From Prorocentrum cordatum (Eukaryota; Sar; Dinophyceae; Prorocentrales; Prorocentraceae): DNA of 64,000 nt. The stretch covers positions 62,001 to 126,000 of the forward strand of contig CAUYUJ010019082.1 of NCBI GenBank assembly GCA_963575745.1. Direction: 5' to 3'. The notes under the pieces were generated by a model. It saw nothing but the letters and a program-made list of their open reading frames with translations. It was not told where the DNA came from and ran no database searches. The position numbers and the translations under genes are program-made. Shown here in pieces: positions 18,527 to 29,074 of this stretch (positions within the stretch are counted from its first letter, which is position 1; every line of letters starts with the position of its first letter).

Positions 18527-20130
18527 ACATGATGGACCCACGAACCCGGAAAGGGATATAGACATGCGCAGCATGGTCACGTTTTCACGATACCCAACTG
18601 GGCGACATCTCACAAAACATCCCACGAGACACCCCGCGAAACATCCCACGAGACACCTCGCGAAACATTCCACGAGACACCTCGCGAAACTTTCCACGAG
18701 ACACCCCGCGAAACATTCCACGAGACACCCCACGAAACATTCCACGACGACACCCCACGAAACATTCCACGAGACACCCCACGAAACATTCCACGGGGGT
18801 GGCGACTGGGTTTTTGTCGTGCTGGGTGTCGTGCGGGGGTGTGGTCGTGCTGGGGGGTGTCGTAACTGGGGGGTGGTCGTGCTGGGGCGTGGTCGTGCTG
18901 GGGCGTGGTCGTGCTGGTGCGTGGTCGTGCTGGGGTGGGGTCGTGCTGGGGTGTGGTCGTGCTGGGGTGTGGTCGTGCTGGGGTGTGGTCTTGCTGGGGT
19001 AGGGTCGTGCTGGGGTCGGGTCGTGCTGGGGTGTGGTCGTGCTGGGGTATGGTCGTGCTGGGGCGTGGTCGTGCTGGGGCGTGATCGAGCTGGGGAGTGG
19101 TCGTGCTATGGTGAGGTCGTGCTGGAGTGTGGTCGTGCTGGTATGTGGTCTGGCTGGGGTGGGGCCGTGCTCGGGTGGGGGGTCGTGCTGGGGTGGGGTC
19201 CTGCTGGTGTGTGGTCGTGCTGGGGTGTGGTCGTGCTGGGTGGGGTCGTGCTTGGGTGGGTCGGGTTTTTTTTTTGGGGGCCTGGTGTGTGGTCGTTCTG
19301 GGATGTGATCGTGCTGGGTTGTGGTCGTGCTAAGGGTGGGGTCGTGCTGGGGTGGGGTCGTGCTGGGGTGGGGCGTGCTGGGGTGTGGTCGTGCTTGGGT
19401 GTGGTCCGTGCTGGGGTGTGGTCGGCTGGGGGTTGTCGTGCTGGGGGGGGGTGTCCGTGCTGGAGTGGTCGTGCTGGGGAGTGGTCGTGGCTGGGCCGTG
19501 GTCGTAGGCTGGGGCGTGATTCGTGCTGGGGTGTGGTCCGTGCTGTGGGTGAGTCGTGGCTGGGTTGGTCGTGCTGGGTGTGTCTGCTGGGTGGGCCGTG
19601 CTGTCTTGGGTCGTGCTGGGGTGTGGTCGTGCTGGGGTGTGGTCGTGCTGGGGTGTGGTCGTGCTAGGGTGGGGTCGTGCTGGTGTGGGGTCGTGCTGGG
19701 GTGTGGTCGTGCTGGGGTGTGGTCGTGCTGGGGTGTGGTCGTGCTGGGGCGTGGTCGTGCTGGGGTGGGGTCGTGCTGGGGTGTGGTCGTGCTGGGGAGT
19801 GGTCGTGCTGGGGTGTGGTCGTGCTGGGGGGTGGTCGTGCTGGGGGGTGGTCGTGCTGGGGGGGTGGTCGTGCTGGGAGGTGGTCCTCAGAATTCAGGTC
19901 CCCAGGAGAGGACAATCTATAACACAAAACAAGCGTTTCGCTCGAGACATCCTCACCATTTTCTGAAAAACAATCGTTTCGCTCGAGACATCCTCAAATT
20001 TTAATTCGCCGGCCTCCTTCGACCTCGTTATTTATCAGGGAAAAAATTCGCCGGCCTCCTTCAAGCAGGCACCGGGGGATTAGGTTTACCAACTAAAAGA
20101 GAACCCTGGGCTCTTGCCCTTTCCGGGAAC
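18527..20130 (+). mobile_element. Family-A element A2, inserted in copia-like coding sequence
   Basis: Head at 18528 (ATGATGGACCCACGAACCC), 24-bp array of CATTCCACGAGACACCCCGC units (18610-18800), a long 16-bp array (18805-19880, about 65 units), GAATTCAGGTCCCCAGGAGA, two CTCGAG boxes, AATTCGCCGGC repeats, and a tail ending CCCTTTCCGGGAA at 20129. The coding frame reads into the element from the right (DDQYDEM) and resumes on the left (KGRGKGRG). AACAT occurs at both outer junctions. Confidence 0.85.
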
Positions 20131-20702
20131 ATCTCATCATACTGATCATCTGAGAGCCTCTGGAGGAAAGCCGAGATGCCTCGTCCATTCAACCTACGGC
20201 AATCCCGTTTGCCTTTACCTTTTCCTTTGAAGCTCCTCCGTATCCTCCTCCTAACACGACGCACTGGTTTTCGTGTGAATCTCCTCCACCTCCGCTTTGC
20301 CTGTTGTAATAACAAGAACAGGTGTTCGGCACGCTGGTTGCCACCTTCAATTTGCATGATATCTGACCAATCTAAAGGTTCAATACCATCTGATGATATG
20401 GTGTCGGTGTCGGTGCCGGAGTCGAAACCGTCATTTCCTAGGTAGGTGGATACACCGTCGTTTAGGGGATTCGCATCACCCCATAAGGAACGGTGTGGTT
20501 GAGGTTCTCTAGGAGGAGGGCTGGTTGCCCAGCTTGGTCGTGGTCGATCCCCTGTTAGTAGGGCAGTAGACTCTCCAAGATCGTCGGCCCATATGCTTGA
20601 GGGCCCGTTGCCGGGCTGAGCTTCAGTGGTTAAGGTAGTATAGAAATTTCCACTACCAGTTCCCCTTCCCCTTCCAAACACTGCTGCTATGTTTGAATAA
20701 CC
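20131..20702 (-). CDS. copia-like polyprotein segment: acidic then basic region between Gag and knuckle
   Basis: Open from the inverted-end insertion (YSNIAAVFGRGRGTGSGNF) to the family-A junction (LSDDQYDEM). The middle is acidic (DGFDSGTDTDTISSDGIE), followed by an Arg/Lys cluster (RRWRRFTRKPVRRVRRRIRR, about 20225-20290) and FKGKGKGKRDCRR. A nucleic-acid-binding or nuclear-targeting role is a guess from composition. Hairpins 20520 and 20603 lie inside, one out of the usual frame. Confidence 0.55.
20520..20616 (-). other. GNRA-type hairpins, group 5 (2)
   Basis: 20520-20533 GCTGG-GCAA-CCAGC (read as Trp-Ala-Thr-Ser, a different frame); 20603-20616 GCCCG-GCAA-CGGGC. Confidence 0.9.
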
Positions 20703-20742
20703 ACCAAGCAATCGGGACCGAACCCACCGCGTCCTCCGAGGG

Positions 20743-21280
20743 TAGTCAGGGCTGGCTGCATCATGTGTTACGGTGTTGCTGTCATGTAATGTTTGTGGCT
20801 GGTCCACAATGTACTACTGACGTCGCGCAGCGATGCAACAAAATGTGTTGTGTTGCGCGCTTTGCAGGCGTGTACCACTATAAGCGGTCCTCACGCATAC
20901 CAGTGGTGAAGTAGGTATTGCAGTCAATGTCTGCAGCGCCGCCAGTGGCTTGCCCAAAATCGGGACTGACGGTGAAGGTACTTCTCATGCTAAGCTCAAG
21001 AGAATGCGCGTTGCAAATTGGGCATGACTTACATTGCCGCCCGTCCAAACGTCAAACTCGTTTTCTCTTAAGGGCGCAATTCTACACGTTCACGGAAAAA
21101 CTTCACGACGAACCCCACACATAGTCACCGATACCCACTCTTGCGACGACGCCAATCGTTTTTCAGAACGCAATTCGGATGCGACACGCGCCAGCACATC
21201 GAACGTGAATGCGGACTCTGCCAAAACAAACCTTCCGTGCACCCCCCCTGGAGGCCACGAACCAGGCGAAGACTGCGCTG
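20743..21280. other. Inner left flank of the inverted-end insertion
   Basis: No gene or repeat recognised. Confidence 0.4.
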
Positions 21281-21950
21281 ACATGGTCTGGGCGGCGGCG
21301 CGCGGCCTGTGCTACGAAGGCCTTCGGTGGAACTCCCCATAACTCCGCGAACCGCATGAAGAAAAAACTGCAATGGTTTGGGCGGCGGCAAGCGGCCTGT
21401 GCTTCAAAAGCCCTGTGGTGACGTTCTATGTGGGGCCACGAACCGTGTCAGGGCGTGCTGACATAGTCCACGTAGCGCAAAGCGGCCTGCGCCACAAAAG
21501 CCTTCGGCGGGGTGCCGCGTGGGGGCCCCGAGCTGCAAGAACTATATACTTAAATAGCCCAGCCAACGGCATGCGGCCTGCACCGGGACAAAAAACTTCG
21601 GCCGAGCTCCCCATGGGGCACCGAACTGCGCGAGGGGGGTGCTGGATTGGATTGGGCGGCGGCATGCAGCCAGTGCGACAGAAGCCTTCGGCGTAGCATC
21701 CTGAGGAGCAACGGGCCGCGTGAGAGAGTGCCGCACTGCTGTCGGTGGCGACGCGCGGCGCGCGCAACGCAAGCCTTCGGCGCAAACCCCCAAAAGGGCC
21801 ACGGCGCGCGCAAGAATTGCGTTGAACATGTCTGGTCGGCGGCGCGGCCTGCGGAGCAAAAAAAAACGCGGCCGAACTTCCTATGGCGCCACGAACGGCG
21901 TGAATAAAGACCTGAAGCAGTCTGGGCGGCGGCATGCGGCCCGCGCTACC
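21281..21950. repeat. Degenerate ~90-bp satellite, block 1
   Basis: Units spaced 85-95 bp with CTGGGCGGCGGC, GCGGCCTGTGC, GCCTTCGG and GGGGCC(A/G)CGAACC in that order. About seven divergent units. Confidence 0.75.
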
Positions 21951-21954
21951 AGAA

Positions 21955-22268
21955 AGAAAAGGAAAAATGGGAAAAAAAAAAAAAAATAGAAAAAAAAAAA
22001 AAAAGATAAAGAAAAAAAACAAAAAAAAAAAGAAGAAACAGAAAAAAAAACATAAATAAAAAGAAAAAAAAAAAAAAAAGAAAAAAAAAAAAAAAAAAAG
22101 GAGTGTGGGTACGGGGGGCGGGGGGGGGGGGTGGGAAGAAAATAGCGTAAAAATGAAAAAAAAAACAGAGAAAAAAGAGAAAAAGAAAAAAAAAAAAAAA
22201 CAAAAAAAACGCAAAGAAAAAAACAGAAAAAAAAGAAGAAGAAAAGAAACAGAAGAGGAAAAAAAAGG
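21955..22268. repeat. Purine-rich, A-homopolymer tract
   Basis: Long A runs with scattered G (GAAAAAAA words), interrupted by a G-rich patch at 22100-22135. It splits the satellite. Apparent Phe-rich frames on the minus strand are its translation. Confidence 0.9.
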
Positions 22269-22269
22269 C

Positions 22270-22690
22270 TTCGGCGGGGCCCCCTTCGGGGCCACAAGCC
22301 GCGTGAATAAAAAACTCGGGTGGACTGGGCGGCGGCGCGCGGCCTGTGCTGCAAAGACCTTCGGTGGAACTCCACATGGGGCCGCGAACTTTGCGAGGGG
22401 TGTCTGGGCGTCGGCAAGCGGCCTGCGCTGCGAAGGCCTTCGGAATGCTATCCTATGGGGCCGCGAATCGCGCGAGGGGCGCGCTGGCGTGGTCTGGGCG
22501 GCGGCGCGCACCCCTTGCTGCAAGAATGTTCGGTGCAACGTCCCTCCAGGAGCCGCGAACCGCGCGGGGTGCGCGCTGAATTGGCATCGGGCAGAAGGGA
22601 GCGGCCCGTGCTACAGGGGCCTTCGGCGAAGCCCTATGGGGCCACGAATCGTTCGAGAGGTGCGCGGAAACTGCATTGGCGGAGGCTCCT
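22270..22690. repeat. Degenerate ~90-bp satellite, block 2
   Basis: Four to five units of the same satellite, starting directly after the purine tract. Confidence 0.7.
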
Positions 22691-23919
22691 AAGCGAAGAC
22701 CGACCACGCAGGAGAGAAGAGGATAGATGATGACGGACTGAAGCGGCCTGGAGGAGGAGGCGGTGGTAGAGGAGGGGGAAGGCAGGAGATGAGGCGTTCA
22801 GCGCTCCGGGCTGGGCTCTCAACGAAGACCCAACGGACAAGAGAATTAAGAAGAAAACTACGGCCTCCAAAAGCTCCTGTACACTACTCTTCGCATGGTT
22901 CAAATGCCTCCGCGTCGCTCCCGCGGCGTGCGAACGACGGCGCGAAGACACGCGGAGTCCGCTGCAACGCAATCCCAAGGCTTCCAAAACGGCCCATTGA
23001 TCCCCATTGGGCGCCAGAGAGTCGCCAAGATGCCCACCGAAAGAAAAAGCACGGAATCCTAATATGGCACTGCTACATGACTTCAAAACAGCTCCAGGAC
23101 GGCCCACGTCCCCGCTCAGGCTCCACAAGCTCATTCTCGCGCACCCAGTGTGGCGTAATCTGGAGGCAACATCGGTTGACTCCCCCGCCCACACCCCGAA
23201 CGACACGACAACTCTGGGACCCAAACAGCACTTTGGATCCCCAGTCGCAACAGAATCGAAGGCCCCAGGGGGCCCTGCCGAGCCCGTGCCAGGCCCCCCA
23301 GACATGTCCAAAACCACTGCCGAGGGGAGTCCGGACCCACCGCCGCGGGAGCGCCCATGGGGGCCGCGGTGGGTTCGGACTCCCCTCGGCAGTCTTCTCA
23401 GACGTGGAAAAAAACGATGCCGAGGGGAGTCCGGACCCACCGCGGGGGGGGGGGTCCGGACCCACCGCGGGCCCATGGGGGCCCTCGCGGAGCCTCCACT
23501 GGGCCCCCCCGCAAGCCCTCTGGCCCCCACCCTCAACCCTGCCCGCCGCTCCCGTCTCTGCCCCTCCCCCCCCTCCCTTCTGCTCCTGAGCCCCCCTCGT
23601 TGATCCTTCCTCCAGCGCCGTCCGCCCACAGTGTCAGCTCCGAGCCTCGCCAGAATATAGTGTGACTGGGAGGTGCTGCTCGCTCAAATGCTGAAAGACA
23701 GCGCAGTCCGAGCGCCAATCATCGGAGGCGCCCCTCGCCCGCATCATCCTTCCAGAAATGACCTCGGTCATCGCTCCTTCCCATCGCGCTGGTCCATTTG
23801 TCCGTTTCTTCCCTTCTGCCCCTCCAAAACAAAATAAACCTCGCGAAAAAAACCAACTATGTCTGAACGCAGCGCGAAACATTGACAAGACCGCCCGACA
23901 CATACGAGTCCGCATGCGA
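22691..23919. other. Satellite interruption with GC-rich palindromes
   Basis: No gene recognised. At 23318-23397 the words GCCGAGGGGAGTCCGGACCC and its near complement face each other around CCCATGGGGG, giving a ~30-bp-arm palindrome. A further copy of the arm starts at 23418. Part of the arm (CCGAACCCACCGCG on one strand) is also the core of the terminal repeats of this insertion. Confidence 0.6.
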
Positions 23920-25060
23920 AATCTACCACAAGGGCCTTCGGTGGAGCCCCCCATGAAACCACCGACCGCGCGAAGACCGCGATGAAGTGGCATGGGCGGC
24001 GGCGAGCAGCCTGCGCCACAATATTCTTCGGTGGAACTCCGCATGGGCCCACGGACCGCGCGAGGCAACGCTGAATTGGCTGGGGACGGCGGCATGCGGC
24101 AGGCGCTCCAAATTTGACGACTGAGCACGTGAGCAATGTTGCTGAAATGGTCTGGACGGCGCAATGCGACACGTGCCACAAACGCTTTCGGCGGGGTTCC
24201 GTATGGGGCCACGAACTGCGAGGGGTGTGTACTCAATGGTCTGGGCGGCGGCGTGCGGTTTGTGCCTGAAGACCTTTCAATGGAGTTTCCGAATGCGGCC
24301 GCAAATCGTGCGAGAACAGCTGAAGTGGTCCGGGCGGCGGCGCGCGGCCTGCGTCACAAGCGTCTTCGGCGGGGCCCTTTTTTATGGCGCCACGAAACAC
24401 ATGACAAGCGACTTGAAATAGTCTGGGCGGCAACATGTGCCCTGTGCGACAAAACCCTTGGGGCGCTGCGTATGGGGCCGCGAACCGCCCGATGGGCCTG
24501 CTGCAACGGTCTGCTCGGTGGCATGCGTCCAGTGCAAAACAAAAACATGCTGTAGACCTCCCCGGGGCTGCGCGAATCGCGTTCTGAATGAACTGACATG
24601 GCCTGGGCGGTGGCCAGCGGCCTATGCCACAAGGCATCAGGTGGCGTTCCCTATGGGGGCACGAAAGGCGCGGCGGGTGCGACGACATGGCCTGGACGCG
24701 GCGCCAGGCCCGCGCCGCGGGGGTCGTCGATGAAAATCAATAAATATGGAGCCGCGAACCGCGAGATGGGCGGCCTCAAATAATCTGGGCCGCGGCGTGC
24801 GGCCTGTGCTCTGCGGGATTTCGGTTGAGCTCCTCATGGGGCCACGCAACCTGCGAACGTTGATCTAGAATGGTCGGGGAGGCGGCGCGCGACCACATCG
24901 CGTCGGCAGGGTTGCACATGGGGCCGCGAACCGCGCGATGGGCGCGCTAGAATTGTCGCGGCACCGGCGTGCGGTTTGCACCACGGGGACTTTCAACAAC
25001 AAATCGCTCGGGGACAACGAACGATGCGCGGCGCGAGCGGCGCGCTGAAATTGCCGTGGC
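23920..25060. repeat. Degenerate ~90-bp satellite, block 3
   Basis: About twelve units with the same word order as blocks 1 and 2. Confidence 0.7.
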
Positions 25061-25772
25061 GCGGCCACAAAACGAAGGCATCCCACGCAATATAGAAGGG
25101 GATGGATGATGAGGAAACGAAGCGGAACGAACAAAAACAAAAACAGGAAGAGGAGGAGGAGGAGACGAAGAGGATAGGAGAGACAAACAAAAGGGATGAG
25201 GCGAAAAGCGCCGCGAATTCAAAGCGCAGACCTGACGCGCAGGAGGGCCGGGAACAAAAACGAAACAAATCGAGGGACACCCTCGACCAGCGCGCGCGCG
25301 CCGCGCGCACGCCGGGCAAACCAGCGGCACGCCAAGCAAGCGAGGCGCAGCGGCCGCACCTGGCACAGCACACGCACGAAACGAAAGTCACACCAACATA
25401 CAAGCCGCGCCAATCAGATAGCGGGATCACCCGCAAACGCGCGCGCATGATGCTGGCACCGCCCCTCGCTACAAGGAGCCTCCGATCCGCGACGAGCGAT
25501 CGCGAGGCCTCCAAAAGCACCTCGTACTAACTGTTTCTGGACAATGGTGTTGGTTCGGAACGGGGCCTGGCTCTGGAGGGCGAGCGCGGACACAAAATTC
25601 CCTGGCTAGCAGCGGCAGCAGTGAAAGCTGCCGAGCTCGCGCGCGCGCAACAAAAATCGACTGCGCGTGCGGACACGTTGGCATACGCTGGTTCACCTCG
25701 CCTCTGCCAGTGCCCAACAGGGGGCTCTACGTGCGCCCGTCCAGGGCACGCCGCGGGCCACGGCCCTCGACG
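25061..25772. other. Inner right flank of the inverted-end insertion
   Basis: No gene recognised. The Gag frame stays formally open to 25527, but the protein-like part ends at about 25815, so this is read-through into the insertion. Confidence 0.45.
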
Positions 25773-25812
25773 CCCTCCAAGGGCGCGGTGGGTTCGGTCC
25801 CGATTGGTTGGT

Positions 25813-26657
25813 AAGCATTGAATGTTGCCAGGACACCGTTCTGACAAATGGCTTATCGAACGCATCCTCTCGCACAACTCGTCATACTGTTGTTGTGTTC
25901 GGGGCATTTGGTGGTTAAGTGGCTGCAAGAGTTGCATGGCTCTCTGGTTGCCGACGCCTAGGGCGCGGAATAGGATAGTAGTGAGCAATTGGAAGTTGGG
26001 AAGGTCAAGCCCCACCGACTGTGCCTCAAGACGGGCCATCTCGAACCGAGTGAGGGTTACATCGATTCGTTCTCCGTGAGGCACATGAAAGTCGATGAGC
26101 TGTGTGCCTGAAGTGAGCTGGCGCTCATCTTCCAGGCGTTCGAACTTCATGCTTAGGAGGAACATGATGTAGGTCACTGGGTCGGTGTGGACCCCATCGA
26201 TGTCAGCACCATAATTTATAATGTCAGGCGGTACCCTCATGGCGAGTGTCCTCGCTAGGCCACCCAGGCCGCGTTGTATGGCGGCCGCTTGGGCCTGTGG
26301 CGTCATACGTCCGCTTGTGACGTTGAGCCACGCGTTGACCTCATAAACGTACTCGCGGAAAGGCACGTTGCCTTGAGGGTCCCAGTATGGGCCATGTGTT
26401 TGCCCATCGGCGCTGTTGTCTCCTCGGCGCATGTGTCCGATTGTCGCCCCCGGCGCAAACCAGATGATGGCGAAGATAACCAACCCAAGGCCGTGAAGAT
26501 ATGGGTGGTTATCAGGCGCGTTGCCGCGCTGGGGTAGCGCCTTGTCAAGTCTTCGAGGCGCTTTATCTTGCGGGTCTCCCCGCCTCTGCTTCAAGTGCTG
26601 CGCTCTTGACTCGTTGCCGAGCGGTTGGTAGTAGCGTAGTGATGAAGCGTATATGGT
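25813..26657 (-). CDS. copia-like polyprotein: Gag-like N-terminal part
   Basis: Protein-like from ETTREVRRLDNNIGTIYA (about 26690) and open from the Leu/Met at 26594. From 26594, residues 33-52 (LHGLGLVIFAIIWFAPGATI) form one hydrophobic, possibly membrane-spanning segment. Residues 65-245 are helical: FREYVYEVNAWLNVTSGRMT, AAIQRGLGGLARTLAMRVPP, YIMFLLSMKFERLEDERQL, RIDVTLTRFEMARLEAQSV, QLLQPLNHQMPRTQQQYDEL. This looks like the capsid part of Gag in dinoflagellate copia-like elements. An in-frame TGA lies upstream at about 26717, so the true start is unsettled. Hairpins 26516, 26570 and 26609 sit at the N-terminal end. It is cut at 25812 by the inverted-end insertion. Confidence 0.6.
26516..26622 (-). 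other. GNRA-type hairpins, group 6 (3)
   Basis: 26516-26529 GCGCG-GCAA-CGCGC; 26570-26583 GCGGG-GAGA-CCCGC; 26609-26622 GCTCG-GCAA-CGAGT (one G-U). Three hairpins within 107 bases at the start of Gag. Confidence 0.9.
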
Positions 26658-27189
26658 ACCAATGTTGTTGTCTAGACGTCGTACCTCTCGTGTTGTTTCT
26701 TGCTCTTGAATTGATCATCGTAAACGTAGTTGGAGTGGTGGCGCAGGGTGGTAGTTGGTCACGAAGATCGTGCCGGATAGCGTGAGGATAAGAAGAGCAA
26801 GAGCTGACCACACGAGAGTGCGGCCAGCTCCGCTACCAAGTCTGAAATGACTATGGTAGGTCAAATAGCATCCGATTCCATGGGAAGCGGATGGCATATA
26901 GCGTCCAATGTCATGCTGTGTTAGTTCAGTATGGGGAGTGGACGGATGAGATAGGATAATATCGATGTAATGATCTTTCCAGCACATAGCGAACACACGC
27001 AGTGTCCGGGCAAATAGGGCGCGCGTGCCTTGAGCCAAAGGCAACGGCGCGCGAGCTATACTCCCGATCCTATATAGCATCTCCCAAAGAGCTACCCTTA
27101 AAGTTGCTGAGGCTCGGGCCAGGCTCGGGTGCTGCGCATGTGCTGGGAGGGCGGGTGGGAGAAAGCGAGACGGCTTGCGGGCGGGGAAG
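26658..27189. other. Region upstream of Gag-like frame
   Basis: On the minus strand a short frame encodes VWSALALLILTLSGTIFV, a hydrophobic segment ahead of Gag. CTATATAG occurs at 27069-27076. An LTR might be expected here, but no terminal repeat could be shown. Confidence 0.35.
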
Positions 27190-27680
27190 GCTCATCTTGA
27201 CCCCTCCCCCTGCCCCCTCCCCTGGACCTAGACAGGGGGTTCCGCGAGTCGTCGGAACGTCCAAAACGGCCTCGGCGAGGAAGCCCAAATCATTAGTTTT
27301 AATAAGGTTTTGGCCCCATGTTGGCCTCCTGGAGGGGGGCGCGAATTAGACCCCCCCCTCTCCTGTGATCGACTCGCCCAAGATGGCCCAAAAATGGCCC
27401 AAGGGTGCCCCAACAGGTGGCCAGGAAGACCCAAGTGGCCCCCATAATGCCCACAAGAGGCTCCCAAGAGACCCCCAAGAGGCCCCAAGAGACCCCCCAG
27501 AGGCACCCTAGATGCTCTAAGAGGCCTCGGCGAGAATGCCAAATCATAACTTCTACGAAGGTTTTAGCCACATGTTGGCCTCTTGGGGGGGCACTGATTA
27601 AGATGACTCCAAGAGCGCCTGGGAGAGCCCAAAATGACCTCCAAGATGGCTCAAGATATCCCAAGATGTCTCATAATGGC
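27190..27680. repeat. Family-D-like patch and CCAAGAGG repeat tract
   Basis: 27195-27265 resembles the 3' part of the family-D repeat at 8430 (CCCCTCCCCCTGCCCCCTCC, TTCCGCGAGTCGTCGG). From 27360 the degenerate GGCCCAAG, CCCCAAGAGG words take over. GTTGGCCTCCTGGAGGGGG and GTTGGCCTCTTGGGGGGG recur 250 bp apart. Confidence 0.55.
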
Positions 27681-29074
27681 TTCCTCTGTGTGCTGCCCAC
27701 TTCCCTGATCGAGGCAATTCCCCTGGGCATAGTTTCTGGATGGGCTGGTGGGGGTTCTTTTTGTTGCAGCCGCAGGCGGGCGCGCCAGCAGCGTCAGAGG
27801 TCGGGCGGGCTGCGCGCGAACCTAATTGCCTAGCGCACGAAGACCGGCGGCCGAACCTCAGTTGCCTAAGCTGCCTAAGCTGCCGGGCGGCGCGAGGAGG
27901 TGCCAGGAAGCGGGGCAGGGCCCGAAACCTCGCCGACGGGCGACGCAAACTGCAACCAGGACCAGGATCCGTGGGCAGTGCCGATGCACAAATTAAACCA
28001 ACGAGCTATACGCAGCCAAAATGGCGCGGCAAGGTCACAGACAGCGAAGCTGACAAGTGACCGCTGAGGGCGTGTAGGACTTGACGTAGGATAAACCACA
28101 CGATGGATCCATGCACACAGACCCTGAGAGGGGCGGCTCGCTTGCAATACGCTGGGACGCGAGTCCTGCAGTCCGTCTCATCGGAGCTTTGTCGGATGCT
28201 TGCGGAGTGCCGCCTGGACAAGATGCTCGGCGGTCGAGAACGCAAGGAGGCGGACCTGACCGAGAATGCTTTGGATCAGCTGGTAACGTCTCTTGCCAGA
28301 AAAGAAAGAAGGGTCGGGGCCCGAACCGGATGCTGGCTGACACAACAAGACATGCCGCTGTTGATCTCATCTCCGATCGTGCGTCGGGATGAGAAAAACG
28401 CGCGTTGTCTTGGAAAGGCTGGCGCCACTTCCTCCGCCGCCCCTTCGCTTGGATGAGGTTTTCTGGACGGGGTGCCTCGAAGTATGTGTTGTAGAATAAT
28501 ACAATGGCTCTTTCGGGCCTCCGTCTTCTCACCCTTTCCCCACTCCGCTTCCCTAAGTGGGCGAGGTGGGGGCCAGGGCGCAGCGTGTTTGGAAGAGAAG
28601 TAGCGACGTTCTTTATTCTGCAAGGATACCTCAGAGGTGTCTCAAGACGTGTGCAAAAAATACAGCATGCCACATGCATTCGAAACCTATACACTTGCCC
28701 TCTCTCGTTCGAACACTTCACTCACCCAAAGTTCTGAAAATCAGCCGGCCCCAGCTTGCCAGGGGTGAGCGGGCGGGTGAGACATTCGGCTACCCCCCAC
28801 CCCCTTTCCTCCTCCCCTGGGGTTCAAAACGCCGTTTGAGGGGGGCGGGGGAGGGCGGGGGGGGGAGTCGAGCTCGCAATTGTGCCCCCGGGGCCTCTGG
28901 AGCCTCCAAAAAGGCCCAAGAGGGCCCAGACAGAGCGCCAAGACAGTCGAAGACAGCGTCGAGAAGGCCATGAGTAGCCCCACGACGACCCTAGATGACT
29001 TCAAGACGACCCACGAGGCCCAAAAGACGGCCCACAAATGTTCCAAGATGACCGCCGAGAAGGCCCCAAGAGAC
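27681..29074. other. No gene recognised
   Basis: No supported coding region. 28780-28870 resembles family D in its C-rich words, and 28900-29070 carries the CCAAGAGG-type repeat leading into element B3. Confidence 0.45.

Larger units (their letters stand above)
20703..25812. mobile_element. 5.1-kb insertion with 40-bp terminal inverted repeats
   Basis: Left arm 20703-20742 and right arm 25773-25812 match in inverted orientation at 36 of 40 bases, sharing CGGGACCGAACCCACCGCG. TTGAAT lies 5-6 bp outside each arm and could be an imperfect target duplication. The insertion separates Gag from the next copia segment. It holds ~90-bp satellite, a purine tract and palindromes, and no transposase was recognised. 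It could be a non-autonomous DNA element or two inverted copies of a repeat that happen to flank satellite. Confidence 0.6.

Noticed and set aside
18805-19880. Long open frames rich in Trp, Cys and Gly in the 16-bp arrays, here and at 31612-32670, 36000-37700 and elsewhere
   Set aside because: A 16-bp unit without stop codons gives long open frames in several phases on both strands. They track the repeat, start at arbitrary points and have no domain features.
21960-22260. Phe-rich membrane-protein-like frame on the minus strand
   Set aside because: Translation of A homopolymers and GA runs, no defined segments or start.
26600-27130. LTR of the first copia-like element
   Set aside because: A TATA-like word and a hydrophobic leader frame are present, but no matching copy of a terminal repeat was found in the window.
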